64,000 nucleotides of DNA from Paenibacillus sp. Soil522. GTDB lineage: Bacteria > Bacillota > Bacilli > Paenibacillales > Paenibacillaceae. The stretch is from the NCBI RefSeq assembly GCF_001428245.1, contig NZ_LMRV01000088.1:162864-226863 (forward strand), written 5' to 3'. Shown in pieces: positions 62,163-64,000 of this stretch (position 1 is the first letter of the stretch; each line of letters begins with the position of its first letter). Both the position numbers and the translations under genes were made by a program. A model generated the notes under the pieces. The model had not been told where the DNA came from, made no database searches, and was given only the letters and a program-made list of their open reading frames with translations.

Positions 62163-63323
62163 TTGACTAAGGAGATGAAGGTATTGCAAAGCGGCTACAC
62201 ATCGGTTACCTCTCTATCGACCGCAGCGAATTTTATATATCGGTCAGAGAAGAAGACGACCATTACCTTTCGATCGTACATACGGCCGCGGGAGTATGGT
62301 CAGTTGCAATTCAAGTTTTGGCATAGCAACACCGTCGATTCCACATGGGCAGACGGAGCCGAGTCGAAAGCAAATGACCCGGGCGGACGATGGCGGATCG
62401 AATCCTGCTTCGTGGCTGACGGCGGAGAGCTGCCGGACGGCAGCATTGCAGCAGGGACGGAACGCCCTGTCATGTTTGACGGCTCATCCTCCAAAGATGT
62501 GCAGCGGAGGGAGCGGTTTTGGAGTGACACAGCCTCAGTGTACGTACCGGAAAATCATTTTCTGGCGTTCAGCTGGTCGATCACATTGGACGGCTTTGAG
62601 GAAGGGCTCCCATTCAATACGGAGACCTTGCTTGCAAGCGCGTATGAAGCAGACGGCAGCCTAGCCGGGCAGCCATCTGCCGATGGCTATACCCCTTCAG
62701 GCAACCGTCAGGTGCTGCCTTCGCTGCTCGCCTATGAAAGAGCCGTATCTAAGCAGATCATATTTCTCGGCGATTCCATTACGCAAGGCGTTCGCACCGA
62801 GCAGGACGGCTACGCCTTCTGGGCTGCAAAGATCGCGGCAGGCTTAGGCCCAGACATTGGCGTATGGAACATTGGCAGCGGGTGGGCCCGCGCTTACGAT
62901 CTGGTAAACGATAGCGCTTGGCTGTCCAAAGCGAAGCAAGGCGATGAGGTCGTTATTTGCATCGGGGTAAACGATATCGGTACCGCGAAACGCAGCGCCG
63001 GGCAATTGATTGCCGATATTACGTCGGTTATCGATCAGCTCGTGAGCGGCAAGCCAAACCTTGCTATATGGCTATGCACGCTGCCTGCGTTCAACTTTGA
63101 GGGAGAAATGGAGACCGTCTGGCGTACCGTCAACTCGTGGATTCGCGATTGCCATTTAACCGGTGTGTCCGGCGTGTTCGACATCGCTGCCGTACTCGGA
63201 CAAGCGGCGCCGAATGAGCAATTGCTTCAGCAGGCCTTTATGAGTCCTCATGACGACCCCCATCCAAACGGCGTTGCGGGCACGGCTGTTGCCGACGCTT
63301 TCCTGGCATGGTATAGGCATTAA
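62163..63323 (+). CDS. SGNH/GDSL hydrolase with N-terminal beta domain
   Basis: 386 residues if started at TTG 62163 (GGGGG nine nt upstream); another TTG at 62184 is equally well spaced to AAGGAG. The N-terminal 170 residues look like a beta-rich carbohydrate-binding or jelly-roll domain. The SGNH part shows block I I-F-L-G-D-S-I-T-Q-G (nucleophile Ser), Gly in the N-I-G-S-G-W region, Asn in C-I-G-V-N-D-I-G and the Asp-His pair in H-D-D-P-H-P-N-G. Probable carbohydrate esterase (deacetylase) acting on intracellular sugars, since no signal peptide is present. Confidence 0.85.
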   Translation: MTKEMKVLQSGYTSVTSLSTAANFIYRSEKKTTITFRSYIRPREYGQLQFKFWHSNTVDSTWADGAESKANDPGGRWRIESCFVADGGELPDGSIAAGTERPVMFDGSSSKDVQRRERFWSDTASVYVPENHFLAFSWSITLDGFEEGLPFNTETLLASAYEADGSLAGQPSADGYTPSGNRQVLPSLLAYERAVSKQIIFLGDSITQGVRTEQDGYAFWAAKIAAGLGPDIGVWNIGSGWARAYDLVNDSAWLSKAKQGDEVVICIGVNDIGTAKRSAGQLIADITSVIDQLVSGKPNLAIWLCTLPAFNFEGEMETVWRTVNSWIRDCHLTGVSGVFDIAAVLGQAAPNEQLLQQAFMSPHDDPHPNGVAGTAVADAFLAWYRH

Positions 63324-63395
63324 ACGCGGGGTAGCATCCGTGAATTCTGCTTCCCGGATGATTCCCTAACGTTCGAACGAGCGCCTAATCTCATT

Positions 63396-63785
63396 TCAGC
63401 CCCTAAGCCCGCGTTTACTGAAATACCCGTCAATCAAGAGCGCCAGCACAATCCCCGCGCTGTACCTCGCCAAATCAACCGTTAAAAACCCGCTGCCCAA
63501 AACTAACGTTCCAAAAAAAGTGCTTCGGATTTCATTGATCCAATCGGATTGATAAAGCTGACTAAGCTCAATGCCAAAACAAAATAAAACGCTAATCAAC
63601 GCCGCCCAAAAAAGCCTCTTATGTACCCATACGGCACGAACGCCAAAATAAATCATGCTCGCCCATAACGCATCGCCAAAATGCTCCGCAGCGAAAGCGG
63701 GCAGCGCGCCGGCAAACCTCCTGGTGCTAAAGCCGAGTATCATAGCGATTACGGCTGCAATTATGTACGGTATCCTCGTTTTCAA
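63396..63785 (-). CDS. DUF2809-type small membrane protein
   Basis: 129 residues, four hydrophobic helices. Motifs I-L-G-F-S-T-R-R, D-A-L-W-A-S-M-I-Y-F and C-F-G-I-E-L-S-Q-L-Y-Q match DUF2809 proteins; function unknown. Start is a TTG with a poor ribosome site, so the start is uncertain. Confidence 0.7.
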   Translation of the reverse strand: MKTRIPYIIAAVIAMILGFSTRRFAGALPAFAAEHFGDALWASMIYFGVRAVWVHKRLFWAALISVLFCFGIELSQLYQSDWINEIRSTFFGTLVLGSGFLTVDLARYSAGIVLALLIDGYFSKRGLRG

Positions 63786-63897
63786 TACAATAACATCTTC
63801 TTTTTAAAAAAAGACTGTCCCATGCCGATTGTGATATGCTCCCCATACAGTAGACAGGTTAAATAATAAAACCTGCTGCTGTGAGGGGAGCTTTTTC

Positions 63898-64000
63898 ATG
63901 TCAAAAGAACAGTATAGCGCACCAGAGAAACTTGCGATCCTTGATGAAATAAAGAGGGGGGAAATTGGTGTTAAGGCTGCAGCTGCTAAATACAGCACAA
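63898..64000 (+). CDS. IS3-like transposase OrfA, N-terminal part (cut by window edge)
   Basis: 34 codons MSKEQYSAPEKLAILDEIKR followed by G-E-I-G-V-K-A-A-A-A-K-Y-S-T, the helix-turn-helix opening of IS3-group transposases. GAGGGGAG lies 7 nt before the ATG. The element continues beyond the window; its left terminal inverted repeat should lie within about 63805-63865, but I could not define it. Confidence 0.75.
   Translation, partial: MSKEQYSAPEKLAILDEIKRGEIGVKAAAAKYST

Overview
The window looks like the chromosome of a spore-forming Gram-positive bacterium of the Paenibacillus/Cohnella type. Evidence: an H-type small acid-soluble spore protein at the left edge, a KapB protein, YesM/YesN-type two-component regulation, a CUT1 sugar importer without its own ATPase, strong GGAGG ribosome binding sites, frequent TTG/GTG starts, and Fur and CcpA-like boxes matching Bacillus consensus. 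The genus is an inference; no rRNA or tRNA gene was seen.

Layout. 1-9.3 kb (mostly minus strand): sspH-like fragment, small unknown protein, cardiolipin synthase, dTDP-rhamnose genes rfbC-rfbB-rfbD (no rfbA here), an ABC exporter pair, and a PilZ / GDP-mannose pyrophosphorylase / inactive-looking signal-peptidase homologue / Cys-rich small protein operon. 9.6-14.3 kb: gltB without gltD. 14.7-15.5 kb: a decayed GDSL esterase gene. 15.5-20.9 kb: kapB, a diglucosyl-diacylglycerol-type glycosyltransferase, an ACT-domain malic enzyme, a stand-alone DUF559-like nuclease and a VTT membrane protein. 21-27 kb: CDF metal transporter, a decayed sugar isomerase, and a Fur-controlled siderophore uptake locus (binding lipoprotein divergent from two FecCD permeases and an ATPase). 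27-33 kb: ABC-F ATPase, Gfo/Idh/MocA oxidoreductase preceded by 39-nt tandem palindromic repeats, MBL hydrolase, and a CvfC-like HEAT protein.

33.2-42.7 kb is the most coherent catabolic unit: a seven-gene minus-strand operon (three different TIM-barrel sugar isomerase/epimerases, a 2-hydroxyacid dehydrogenase, a sugar ABC importer) diverging from a YesN/YesM two-component system, with a cre-like site in the shared promoter region. 42.8-50 kb: a transglutaminase-like protein, then GH88, a GH2 enzyme whose C-terminal Fn3 part is frameshifted, and a GMC oxidoreductase, which suggests uronic-acid-containing glycan use. 50-55 kb is a graveyard: IS3 and IS256 transposase stubs, a truncated EamA transporter, a truncated SDR and a CMD fragment around an intact aldo/keto reductase and AraC regulator. 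55-64 kb: alpha/beta hydrolase, KDPG aldolase, mutY overlapping an AraC-family regulator, cytochrome c lipoprotein, acpS, a large unknown protein, GDSL hydrolase, DUF2809 protein, and the start of an IS3-like transposase at the right edge.

The best candidates for something undescribed are the three-isomerase operon, the catalytically dead S26 homologue in the GDP-mannose operon, the tandem palindromes in the Gfo/Idh/MocA leader, and a 12-codon amphipathic peptide ORF followed by a terminator at about 19.1 kb. All functions are inferred from motifs and context; no database search was run.
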